From: Betaproteobacteria bacterium
GTDB taxonomy: Bacteria; Pseudomonadota; Gammaproteobacteria; Burkholderiales; Rhodocyclaceae
Length of the DNA: 7,214 bases
NCBI GenBank assembly: GCA_025997075.1
Contig: BNUC01000166.1
Location: 1-7,214, forward strand
Direction of reading: 5' to 3'
Numbering within the stretch: the stretch's first letter is position 1; each line of letters begins with the position of its first letter. Below the pieces are notes generated by a model. That model did not search any database. It saw nothing but the letters and a program-made list of their open reading frames with translations, and was not told where the DNA came from. Position numbers and translations under genes: made by a program. Positions 1 through 5,153 of this stretch are shown here, in pieces.

Positions 1-1
1 T

Positions 2-145
2 CATCATTTGGGACGATTTACGCGCCGCACCAAGGTCGTCTCCCGAGAACAGCACATGGTTGATCTGACCTTGCGCATCTGGCATGCCGTCACGACAACT
101 GAACTTTTTTCCACTCTCCAGAAAATTATATTATCTATATATTAG
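2..145 (+). CDS. IS transposase, C-terminal fragment (IS1-like)
   Basis: The open frame enters from the left edge and gives 47 residues ending at a TAG, with the segment RRTKVVSREQHMVDLTLRIW followed by a short tail. The basic RRTK-VVS stretch and the V-D-x-x-L-R-x-W-H segment near the stop resemble, from memory, the C-termini of IS1-type DDE transposases; the catalytic part lies outside the window. The transposase would cut and rejoin the ends of its own element. The frame overlaps the 3' end of the minus-strand primase gene by 11 bp, tail to tail, which fits an element inserted into that gene. Base composition is AT-rich just after 105, unlike the primase. The family name is tentative; that it is a transposase end is more secure. 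Confidence 0.6.
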   Translation, partial: HHLGRFTRRTKVVSREQHMVDLTLRIWHAVTTTELFSTLQKIILSIY

Positions 146-2420
146 ACAACACTCTCGCGTAATTCTTTTGTATCCGCTGGTTTTTGGCCCCGGTTTCGGC
201 GAGGCGTTTTTCATAGGCCGGCAGGCGCTTTTCCAGCAGCGCGAGCACGGATTTTTCAGAGAGCGTCGCTTTCAGAATCCAGCCCGACAGATCGGTCGCC
301 GCCATGCGCCCGAGTTCGGTGGCCGCATAGCGTCCCGCCTCGTTCTGGTGGCTCTTGTCGAAGGCGAGGTGCACGATCCGCTCCATGATCGCCTGGGACG
401 CCTGCACCGCGTTATTTTGCGAAATGACCAGCGCCGCGCGGAATTGCGGGTCATAGGTATCGTTGCCGCCGGATTTGACGCCGGTAGTGCGCAAGCTGCC
501 GCCGTTGTACAACGACTTCAAGCCGTCCCAGGCGAACTGCTGCCGGGGACGGCCGCGCGCGCCGTCGGTCTCCTCGCGGTCGGACTCGATCAGCACCACC
601 GGCAGGTTGGAAAACTGCGCCATCGTGCGCAGAAAGCCGACCGATGACGCCTTCATCGGGTCGAAACCCTCGTAAGCGCCGCGGCCCAGAAGTTTCCACA
701 GCGTTTCCAGTAGCGTCGTCTTGCCCGAGCCAGGTTCGCCGACGATTTCAAGGAAGGGCCAGGACTCGAAGCGATCGCGGATCTGCTCGGCAAAGAGCAC
801 GCCAAGCCAGTAGCCGAGCGCGATCACGCCCTTGTCGCCAAAGGCCAGGTGGAACTTGCCGAACCAGCCGCGCGCCGGCGGGTCTTGCGAGATCGTCAGG
901 ATTTTGCCGCGCGACAGCGAGCGGATCGAGATTTTGCCGAGCTCGAAATAATCGTCGGCGTTCGGCTCGATCTTCTTGCCGTCCCTGATGGCCAGATCGT
1001 TGAAGATATAAGCCTTGTGCGGCAGGCTGTAGCCCAGATAGTCGATGGTCTCGACCCGTTTTATATTGTAGGTCCAGTGCTCGACCACCCGGTCGAGCTG
1101 GCCGCCGTTGCCCGTCCACACCGCGCCGGGAAAAGACAGCAGGCGCTTCTTGAATTCCGAGGACGCCGAGAGTTGCGCCGGGGTGAAGGTATCCTTGATC
1201 GCCGCGCCGTCGTGCGGGAACTCCACCCGGAAGTAGTACCAGGATTCATTCGTGACCGGGTTGGCGAGGTAGTAGAGCGGTTTCGGCAGGCAGTTGCAGA
1301 TGCCACTGACGGTCTGATGATCCCTGAGCGCCTGCGCTTCCGCCTCGTCCAGGGAGAGGCCGGACTCCTCGGCTTCGCGCGTCGCCTTCGAGAATTTCTC
1401 GGCGTCGAGCTTGGCCCAGTACAGGCGTTTGGCGAAGTCGAAGGGGAACGAATACTGGCGATTCTGCTGCCAGAGCAGAGCGGCTTTTTCCGCCGCGCTC
1501 TTGGCCAGCAGGATTTTCCCGGCGTGGCGGTAGCCGGCGATGTCGTCCGGTTTCAGGCGGTCGCGCTGGTGGAGGTCGTTCCAGTCGAGTTTCCCTTTGC
1601 CGCCGTCCGGGGGCAGCGCGGCGCTGGCCTCCCAACCCTCCTGGCGGCTCCTTTCAGCGTGCTTCCAAATATATTTGCGTCCCGCCTCGTCGTTGTCGAG
1701 CGCCCAGACCAGCGCCGGGCGGCGGCGCCCTTCGGCGGCGCAGCGTGCGGCCAGCGTGTCGAGCGCCGTCGAAGGGTAATTGACGCAGGACAGGATCGAC
1801 ACCGCCGCCACGCCATTGTGCAAGAGCGCGATCGCGTCAAATATTCCTTCAACAATCCAGATTTCTTCTAAACCCGCGGGCGAGACACCCGCGCTCCCAG
1901 GTATCGCCGCCTTGGATACCTGATCCCTGACCTCTGATCCCTGACCCCACCACAAGCCCTTGTATGAGCCGATGAAGCGCGCCTTTTGGCTGCCGAAGCG
2001 TTCCGGCCGGTCGATGAAGCGCTCCCACGCCGAATCGCCGCCGAGCGAGAAGCGTACCGTCGCCGTGCCCTCGCGCCGCTCGTGATCGTAATACGATTCC
2101 TGTGTGTACCAGCCGCTGATCCGCGCGAGGTCAAAGCCGCGCCCCTCGCGCAGGTAGGCGTCGGCGCTGGCATTTGGGCTTTTCGGTTGCGCCGGGAAAT
2201 TTTTGCTCCAGTCATTGAACAGGTCGGGGTAAATTTCTTTGACATGGATTTCCGTGGCGCACTTGTTCATCCGGCCGCAGCACAGCACCCACGGGTGTTC
2301 CCGTGAGGCGTAAAGCTCTTTTTTGCCGCAGGTGGGGCAAATCCCCTGCTGGAGAAAATCGCCGTTTTCCTTGAAGGAAAAATCGCGCAGCAGCAGGGGC
2401 AGTATTTTTTCGGCAATCAT
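135..2420 (-). CDS. Phage Toprim primase / AAA helicase, 3' end truncated
   Basis: This 761-residue protein is a phage replication enzyme combining primase and helicase parts. Residues 28-54 hold a zinc-binding segment (CPTC, then Cys 47/48 and 54). A Toprim domain runs from about 187 to 250, with the VEGIFDAIAL motif (E191) and the acidic ALDNDEAG motif. An AAA/SF3-like helicase domain follows, with Walker A GEPGSGKTTL at 561-570, a Walker B-like VVLIESD at 608-614 and a sensor-like ISQNN at 666-670. The ATG at 2420 is the only start that keeps the zinc motif, although the region before it has no clear Shine-Dalgarno. It is last in the minus-strand operon. Two oddities stand out: a repeat-encoded insert of about 25 residues (159-183) just before the Toprim motif, and a C-terminus that stops soon after RIQKNYARV, where the IS end begins. 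The latter suggests loss of the native end. Confidence 0.88.
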   Translation of the reverse strand: MIAEKILPLLLRDFSFKENGDFLQQGICPTCGKKELYASREHPWVLCCGRMNKCATEIHVKEIYPDLFNDWSKNFPAQPKSPNASADAYLREGRGFDLARISGWYTQESYYDHERREGTATVRFSLGGDSAWERFIDRPERFGSQKARFIGSYKGLWWGQGSEVRDQVSKAAIPGSAGVSPAGLEEIWIVEGIFDAIALLHNGVAAVSILSCVNYPSTALDTLAARCAAEGRRRPALVWALDNDEAGRKYIWKHAERSRQEGWEASAALPPDGGKGKLDWNDLHQRDRLKPDDIAGYRHAGKILLAKSAAEKAALLWQQNRQYSFPFDFAKRLYWAKLDAEKFSKATREAEESGLSLDEAEAQALRDHQTVSGICNCLPKPLYYLANPVTNESWYYFRVEFPHDGAAIKDTFTPAQLSASSEFKKRLLSFPGAVWTGNGGQLDRVVEHWTYNIKRVETIDYLGYSLPHKAYIFNDLAIRDGKKIEPNADDYFELGKISIRSLSRGKILTISQDPPARGWFGKFHLAFGDKGVIALGYWLGVLFAEQIRDRFESWPFLEIVGEPGSGKTTLLETLWKLLGRGAYEGFDPMKASSVGFLRTMAQFSNLPVVLIESDREETDGARGRPRQQFAWDGLKSLYNGGSLRTTGVKSGGNDTYDPQFRAALVISQNNAVQASQAIMERIVHLAFDKSHQNEAGRYAATELGRMAATDLSGWILKATLSEKSVLALLEKRLPAYEKRLAETGAKNQRIQKNYARVLSNI
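1871..1946. repeat. One-armed composite repeat inside the primase gene
   Basis: A GC-rich hairpin (CGCGGG 1875-1880 with CCCGCG 1888-1893, 7-nt loop) and a second inverted pair (GGTATC 1900-1905 with GATACC 1915-1920) are followed by heptamer units of the TGATCCC/TGACCTC type to about 1946. On the coding (minus) strand this gives the residues SEVRDQVSKAAIPGSAGVSP, a low-complexity insert between the GSYKGLWW segment and the EIWIVEG Toprim motif. It is in frame and stop-free in the coding direction. Only one heptamer arm is present, unlike the other copies here. Confidence 0.8.
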
Positions 2421-2429
2421 GTTTTTTTT

Positions 2430-2580
2430 CAGGTATCAGGGATCAGGGATCAACACCCGGCCCTCACCCCCGCCCCTCTCCCGCAAGCGGGAGAGGGGCG
2501 CTTATTGCCCTCTCCCCCTCCGGGGGAGAGTTGGAGAGAGGGTGGGTTTTGATCCCTGACATCGGATCCCTGATCCCTGG
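2430..2580. repeat. Composite repeat with GGGATCA arms and C-rich palindromic core
   Basis: Inverted heptamer arms (GGGATCA units at 2430-2453; TGATCCC units at 2549-2580) flank a core with two strong hairpins. The first is a 14-bp stem with an AA loop (2471-2484 with 2487-2500); the second a 9-bp stem (CTCTCCCCC 2510-2518 with GGGGGAGAG 2522-2530). The core resembles a widespread proteobacterial C-rich dispersed repeat known to me from its translated peptide (LPLAGEGRG-like). It forms the C-terminal tail of the Ogr/Delta frame and reaches to within 10 bp of the primase start. There is no T-tract after the stems, so a classical terminator is not supported. Confidence 0.85.
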
Positions 2581-2880
2581 AAGGGAAAGCTGCTTGTCGT
2601 TATCGTCCGCGCCCGTCCGCGCGCGCGTCGAAGGGTGGAGGTAAACGTCCGGGTTCGGGGTGAGCGGAGGAACCACCGTATCTGTCCCTGAAGCAATGAT
2701 TTTCCAGGCATGGAAGCACTTGACGTTCTGGCATTGCGCGTAGGCTTCCTTCGTCAAACGCGTCAGCCAGCGCGAGGTTCTGATTGTGGCGTCCTGCCCG
2801 CAATGCGGGCAGATCATCCGCAGGCCGCCGTTCTTTTCCGGTTTGGCCCCGCGTTCCGGCCAGATAGTGCGGTCTGTCAT
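2464..2880 (-). CDS. Ogr/Delta-like zinc-finger late transcription activator
   Basis: In P2-type phages Ogr/Delta proteins bind upstream of late promoters and contact RNA polymerase alpha to switch on structural genes. The family pattern is clear: CPHC at 24-27, then RTSR at 34-37, TKEAYAQCQN at 43-52, and Cys 50 and 55 completing a four-cysteine zinc site. The start used is the ATG at 2880, two bases after the upstream gene's stop. The ATG at 2817 (MICPHCG) is an alternative and matches where classical Ogr proteins begin. Ogr is usually about 72-80 residues, but this frame is 138 because, from about residue 98, it reads through the composite repeat downstream and gains a tail (LPGIRDP..., PLPLAGEGRG). 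The tail is unlikely to be native. It sits between the ASCH gene and the primase in the minus-strand operon. Confidence 0.85.
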   Translation of the reverse strand: MTDRTIWPERGAKPEKNGGLRMICPHCGQDATIRTSRWLTRLTKEAYAQCQNVKCFHAWKIIASGTDTVVPPLTPNPDVYLHPSTRARTGADDNDKQLSLPGIRDPMSGIKTHPLSNSPPEGERAISAPLPLAGEGRG

Positions 2881-2882
2881 GA

Positions 2883-3395
2883 TCAGGCGCCAGAGGACAG
2901 AGGACAGAAGACAGTAGGGTATACGTCGCTGCACTCCGTGGTGGATAAAACCGTGCCCTGTTCAGGCGCGGATGGTTTTGCGTAACTCATGCTGACTGTC
3001 CTCTGTCTTCTGTCCTCAGGCCCCGCCCATTCGATGAGATGCCCGACAAACCCGAAATCGCATTGGGCGCCGAAAAAATTGAAAAACTCGTTTTCGTCAG
3101 GAAAACCATCGGCCACCGCAAGATCGCTGACTTCTCTGTCGGATAATTTCCGCCACATTTCGCCCTCTGTGATTGCGACGGCATGGCGCAGGGGATAGAT
3201 ATTGATCGGCGTCACTTTCGTGCAGACGGTCTCCATGATCCGCCGGCAAAAAGCCGTCCTCTGACCGACAAAAAGGTAAAGACGTTCGCCGACATGGGGT
3301 GGACGGCGTTTCCCAAGGCGTCGTATCGTCTGGCGTTTCTTGCCGCTGACGATGTCGGCTTCAAACTTCTTTTTAAAGTTATACGCAGTCATCAT
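2883..3395 (-). CDS. ASCH-domain phage protein with repeat-encoded tail
   Basis: The N-terminal 124 residues look like an ASCH-domain protein of the small phage-associated type: YNFKKKFEADIVSGKKRQTI near the start, a basic patch, GERLYLFVGQRT at 36-47, and a FPDENEFFNFF segment at 98-108 where related proteins have a W/F-rich helix. ASCH domains resemble the PUA fold and are thought to bind RNA or modified nucleotides; the role here is not known. The ATG at 3395, or the adjacent one at 3392, follows GGGGA at good distance and directly abuts the stop of the upstream gene. From residue 125 onward (GPEDRRQRTVS...) the protein is encoded by a composite repeat and its core, and ends in PLSSGA. That tail is very likely not functional. 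Two bases separate its stop from the Ogr start. Confidence 0.75.
   Translation of the reverse strand: MMTAYNFKKKFEADIVSGKKRQTIRRLGKRRPPHVGERLYLFVGQRTAFCRRIMETVCTKVTPINIYPLRHAVAITEGEMWRKLSDREVSDLAVADGFPDENEFFNFFGAQCDFGFVGHLIEWAGPEDRRQRTVSMSYAKPSAPEQGTVLSTTECSDVYPTVFCPLSSGA
2890..3020. repeat. Composite repeat, AGARGAC arms, 79-bp core
   Basis: The left arm at 2890-2915 and right arm at 2995-3020 are inverted copies built from 7-bp units (AGAGGAC/AGAAGAC). The core of about 79 bp differs from the other copies and contains its own inverted pair (AAAACC 2947-2952 with GGTTTT 2974-2979). The whole element lies in the 3' end of the ASCH gene and is open in that frame, adding about 45 residues. Confidence 0.85.
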
Positions 3396-3893
3396 TCAAT
3401 CCCCTGGTCCAGAAGACAGAGAACTGATGCTCGATGCCAGAGTGCTTGCGGCGGCTTTGCCGCCGGTAACTGAACTGTCTTCCGTCTTCTGTCTTCTGTC
3501 CTCTGGTCCGAAGTGTTCCAGATGAATGACGACTTCCGACGTAACGATCTTGCCAAACGAGTGATTCAGAAACAGCCGAAACCCGCTTTCCGTATCGAGT
3601 TTTGCCTCCTTCAATTCCGCGATGGAAGCGATGATTTCCTGCCATGACTCCGCAGGCAGATGAACATGCAGAATGAAGTGCGCGGAAGGCGTCATGGCAT
3701 AATCCTCGACATGCCAGATGACTTGCTCGAAGACGCGCAGATTCCGCGCCAACAGAGTGCTCATGAGGGTATCGAGGACCCCCATCTGCTGCTGCACGCC
3801 GGGGTCGTAAAACAGAGTGAGTTTTTTCTGAACTTGCCGCTCGATCTCGGCGCGGACGTGGTCGGCGAGGGTTTCATGACTCATGACATTCAT
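3396..3893 (-). CDS. Unknown phage protein with repeat-encoded tail
   Basis: I do not recognise this 165-residue protein. Residues 1-128 look like a normal soluble protein: a helical N-terminal half (LADHVRAEIERQVQKK, then LMSTLLARNLRVFEQVIWHV) and a beta-containing part with AHFILHVHLP and EVVIHLEHF. There is no signal peptide or membrane segment. The ATG at 3893 has a good Shine-Dalgarno (AGGAG at 3904-3900, 6-nt spacer); the second ATG at 3884 is less well placed. From residue 129 (GPEDRRQKTEDS) the sequence comes from a composite repeat, through a hairpin core (VTGGKAAAS) to SSLSSGPGD. The stop directly precedes the ASCH start, so translation of the two is probably coupled. It is the fourth gene of the minus-strand operon; a role in early phage functions is only implied by position. 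Confidence 0.75.
   Translation of the reverse strand: MNVMSHETLADHVRAEIERQVQKKLTLFYDPGVQQQMGVLDTLMSTLLARNLRVFEQVIWHVEDYAMTPSAHFILHVHLPAESWQEIIASIAELKEAKLDTESGFRLFLNHSFGKIVTSEVVIHLEHFGPEDRRQKTEDSSVTGGKAAASTLASSISSLSSGPGD
3409..3506. repeat. Composite repeat, AGARGAC arms, GGCGGC hairpin core
   Basis: The left arm (3409-3426, partly decayed) and right arm (3475-3506) are inverted arrays of the AGARGAC heptamer. The core contains a 7-bp perfect stem (CGGCGGC 3449-3455 with GCCGCCG 3459-3465, TTT loop) followed by GGTAACTGA. The same CTTGCGG...CCGGTAACTGA core layout appears in the copy at 4125-4222. It is encoded in frame in the 3' end of the unknown gene at 3396-3893. Confidence 0.85.
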
Positions 3894-3899
3894 GACGTT

Positions 3900-3904
3900 C
3901 TCCT
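3900..3904 (-). promoter_or_regulatory. Shine-Dalgarno overlapping the upstream stop codon
   Basis: On the minus strand TAGGAG combines the TAG stop of the 69-residue gene (3905-3903) with an AGGAG site, 6 nt before the ATG at 3893. This is the only junction in the first part of the operon without a repeat, so it probably shows the original compact spacing. Confidence 0.7.
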
Positions 3905-4112
3905 AAGCGATCCGATAGGTTTTGACCTGGCCGGTCAGCGAGTGGCGCTTCTGGCGCAATGACAGCAGCTTTTTGGCGCGCGCTTCCCGCAGTTCAATGA
4001 GCCGCGCCTGTTCGGCGGGCGTCTCGGCGTGGATGGCCCAGGTTTCGACAAGCTCCATTTCAGCCACGGCGATGCGCATGTCGATGAGGAGGCGTAACAG
4101 GGTACGGATCAT
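3903..4112 (-). CDS. Small helical phage protein, unknown function
   Basis: This 69-residue protein is not recognised. It is rich in Leu, Ala, Arg and Glu and almost entirely helix-forming: LLRLLIDMRIAVAEMELVET, then a PAEQARLIELREARAKKLLS segment that could be a coiled coil. There are no cysteines, signal peptide or membrane segment. The ATG at 4112 is supported by AGGAG 6 nt upstream and by a 4-bp ATGA overlap with the preceding gene, typical of translational coupling. Its own stop lies inside the Shine-Dalgarno of the next gene. It is the only one of the first five operon genes without a repeat-encoded tail. Small helical proteins at this place in temperate phage early operons are common, but no role can be assigned. 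Confidence 0.7.
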   Translation of the reverse strand: MIRTLLRLLIDMRIAVAEMELVETWAIHAETPAEQARLIELREARAKKLLSLRQKRHSLTGQVKTYRIA

Positions 4113-4432
4113 GCCATTCTCCTACCAGAGGACAGAGGACTGAGGACAGAAGACAGTAATTCTTGCGGGCACGTAGCGCCCGGTAACTGACTGTCCTCTG
4201 TCTTCCGTCTTCTGTCCTCTGGAATGCAGACCTTTTCCACAAAGCGGCGGATGGCGGCGGGCGATGAGCATTTGCCGATGTAGATGGCTCTTTGCTCCGG
4301 GTTCGGGTGCTTGCGGTAAAGAATCCAGATCAGCCCGCGCTGCCCGTGTTTTTCGACGATGAAACAGCCGTAATCGAGAGCGATTTGCCGGGCTTCCTTG
4401 AGTTGCTGGAGAGGGGAGTGGAGGCGGGTCAT
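4109..4432 (-). CDS. Small unknown phage protein with repeat-encoded tail
   Basis: The first 70 residues form a compact protein: a helical start (LQQLKEARQIALDYGCF), then beta-type segments (FIVEKHGQRGLIWILYRK, RAIYIGKCSS) and a closing helix (PAAIRRFVEKV). I have the impression of similar small proteins in P2-like phages of beta-proteobacteria but cannot name a function. Residues 71-107 (PEDRRRKTED ... LSSVLSPLSSGRRMA) are encoded by a composite repeat and the Shine-Dalgarno region of the next gene. The stop overlaps the next ATG as ATGA. The start at 4432 has GGAG nine bases upstream, at the very edge of another repeat, and lies 4 bp after the RHH gene's stop. The native C-terminus was probably near residue 70. 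Confidence 0.7.
   Translation of the reverse strand: MTRLHSPLQQLKEARQIALDYGCFIVEKHGQRGLIWILYRKHPNPEQRAIYIGKCSSPAAIRRFVEKVCIPEDRRRKTEDSQLPGATCPQELLSSVLSPLSSGRRMA
4119..4123 (-). promoter_or_regulatory. Shine-Dalgarno at the edge of a composite repeat
   Basis: AGGAG on the minus strand lies 6 nt before the ATG at 4112. The repeat arm starts at 4125, one base beyond this site, so the element lies as close to the next gene as it can without removing the ribosome binding site. Confidence 0.7.
4125..4222. repeat. Composite repeat, best-preserved copy
   Basis: The arms at 4125-4157 and 4190-4222 are 33 nt each and match as inverted copies at 29 of 33 positions by my alignment. Both consist of AGARGAC heptamers. 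The 32-bp core holds a short GC stem (CGGGC 4166-4170 with GCCCG 4178-4182) followed by GGTAACTGA. In operon mRNA the arms could pair into a stem of about 33 bp. It is read in frame as the tail of the gene at 4109-4432. Confidence 0.9.
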
Positions 4433-4436
4433 GGCG

Positions 4437-4700
4437 CTATGCTCCAGAAGACAGAGGACGGAGGACAGAGGACTGTTTAGTTTCCAGGCGCTTTGCGCCC
4501 GCTGATTCCTGATCTCTGATCCCTGATTCCTGAGCGGCGTAGTGCTCGCGGATGATCAGCGCCGCTTGGGCGGACAGCGAGCGCATGTTGTTGCGGGCGT
4601 CGATCAGGAAAGATTTCAGGATTTCTTCCGGCAAGGCCACCTGGATGCGGGGCCGGGCCGCGCCTTTGGGAACGCGGCGCGATTGTGGAATGTGCGTCAT
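4437..4700 (-). CDS. Ribbon-helix-helix (Arc-like) DNA-binding protein
   Basis: Residues 18-55 fit the ribbon-helix-helix fold: a beta strand (RIQVALP), helix one (EEILKSFLIDARNNM) and helix two (SLSAQAALIIREHYA), with a basic N-terminal arm. Such proteins bind DNA as dimers through the strand and often repress their own promoter. The ATG at 4700 follows AGGA on the minus strand, and the 10-bp direct repeats just upstream are a natural candidate binding site. It is the first gene after a strong predicted promoter, diverging from the XRE repressor. Residues from about 57 (QESGIRDQESAG...) to the end (SSVLRPLSSGA) come from a hybrid composite repeat. Whether it works as a repressor, an antitoxin-like protein or a phage early regulator cannot be decided from sequence. 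Confidence 0.75.
   Translation of the reverse strand: MTHIPQSRRVPKGAARPRIQVALPEEILKSFLIDARNNMRSLSAQAALIIREHYAAQESGIRDQESAGAKRLETKQSSVLRPLSSGA
4444..4533. repeat. Hybrid composite repeat with two different arm types
   Basis: The left arm (4444-4475) consists of AGARGAC heptamers, while the right arm (4503-4533) consists of TGATYCC heptamers. The core between them has a 5-bp stem with TTT loop (GGCGC 4487-4491, GCGCC 4495-4499). The two arms are not complementary to each other. It encodes the last 30 or so residues of the RHH protein. Confidence 0.85.
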
Positions 4701-4726
4701 TGTGTATCATCCTGTTTGTGTATCAT
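4691..4726. promoter_or_regulatory. Direct repeats, likely operator at operon start
   Basis: TGTGTATCAT occurs at 4701-4710 and again at 4717-4726, 16 bp apart start to start. A degenerate third copy, TGTGCGTCAT (8 of 10), sits at 4691-4700 and includes the RHH start codon. The repeats lie between the predicted transcription start (about 4728) and the start codon, where a bound repressor would block the operon. The likely binder is the RHH protein or the XRE protein; this is inference. Confidence 0.6.
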
Positions 4727-4734
4727 GGCGATTC

Positions 4735-4763
4735 ATTATTGTTAGTTTTTTCTTACATGTCAA
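4735..4763 (-). promoter_or_regulatory. Near-consensus sigma-70 promoter of the minus-strand operon
   Basis: On the minus strand a perfect -35 box TTGACA (4763-4758) is followed after exactly 17 nt by AATAAT (4740-4735), 5 of 6 to the -10 consensus. The expected start is near 4728, just before the direct repeats and about 28 nt before the RHH start codon. The AT-rich setting contrasts with the GC-rich genes. No equally good promoter was found for the divergent XRE gene. Confidence 0.75.
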
Positions 4764-4787
4764 CAATTTTTGTCTGTATTTTCTAAC

Positions 4788-5114
4788 ATGCCAAACAATA
4801 GGCTCAAGGAAGAACGAAAAAGGTTGGGTGCAAGCCAGCAGGATTGGGCTGAACTTTTAGCTGTTACAAGACAGACCATTGCTGAATGGGAAGCCGGGAA
4901 CTCGGCACCAGATACAGTGCAGCTTGGCGTTCTTGCCAAGTCAGGTGTCGACGCGCTCTACGTTGTCACCGGTCAACGGTCGGCGGGAAATGTGACGCCG
5001 AAGGAAACAACGCTACTGGATAATTTCCGGAACAGTTCGGAGACTGGGCAGGACGCCATCCTGCGAACAGCGTTTGCGCTGGCGGAACAGAAAATAAAGG
5101 GGGTGTCGGCGTAA
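4788..5114 (+). CDS. XRE-family HTH phage repressor-like protein
   Basis: This protein of about 108 residues begins with a helix-turn-helix of the Cro/CI (XRE) type: RLKEERKRLGASQQDWAELL, then VTRQTIAEWEAGNSAPDTVQ, with the recognition helix around TRQTIAEWE. The following GVDALYVVTGQR is typical of repressors of beta-proteobacterial prophages, and the C-terminal helix (LLDNFRNSSETGQDAILRTA) resembles their short tails. There is no peptidase domain, so RecA-driven self-cleavage is not expected. The ATG at 4788 is preferred; a TTG at 4770 would add six residues. Neither has a clear Shine-Dalgarno. A TATTTT at 4777-4782 could be a -10 giving an almost leaderless message, but that is weak. It diverges from the RHH-led operon and is the obvious candidate to control it. 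Confidence 0.82.
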   Translation: MPNNRLKEERKRLGASQQDWAELLAVTRQTIAEWEAGNSAPDTVQLGVLAKSGVDALYVVTGQRSAGNVTPKETTLLDNFRNSSETGQDAILRTAFALAEQKIKGVSA

Positions 5115-5153
5115 CGCCCGTCCTTATTCGACTCATCCACCGGAAGCATCAAA

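Noticed and set aside
84..647. Plus-strand open frame of 187 codons opposite the primase
   Set aside because: It lies antisense to a clear primase-helicase with catalytic motifs and has an arginine/alanine-rich shadow composition. The same holds for the 849-1871 plus frame and the 6466-7101 frame opposite gpD.
2421..2429. T-run beside the primase start as a terminator tail
   Set aside because: On the plus strand no stem precedes it and no gene ends there; on the minus strand it is the A-rich leader of the primase.
2471..2530. C-rich hairpins as a rho-independent terminator between Ogr and primase
   Set aside because: The stems are strong but have no T-tract on the minus strand, lie within a translated frame, and match a dispersed repeat type.
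2890..4533. Repeated hairpin elements as a CRISPR array
   Set aside because: Spacing is irregular (hundreds of bases), the units are 7-bp arrays in inverted pairs, genes lie between them, and no cas gene is present.
4716..4742. Sigma-70 promoter for the XRE gene (TTGTGT with TATTGT)
   Set aside because: Both boxes are weak and the spacing is 15 bp, so it is no better than chance in this AT-rich stretch.
4770..4787. TTG start for the XRE repressor
   Set aside because: Adds only six residues with no Shine-Dalgarno; the ATG at 4788 fits the usual start just before the HTH domain. Not fully excluded.
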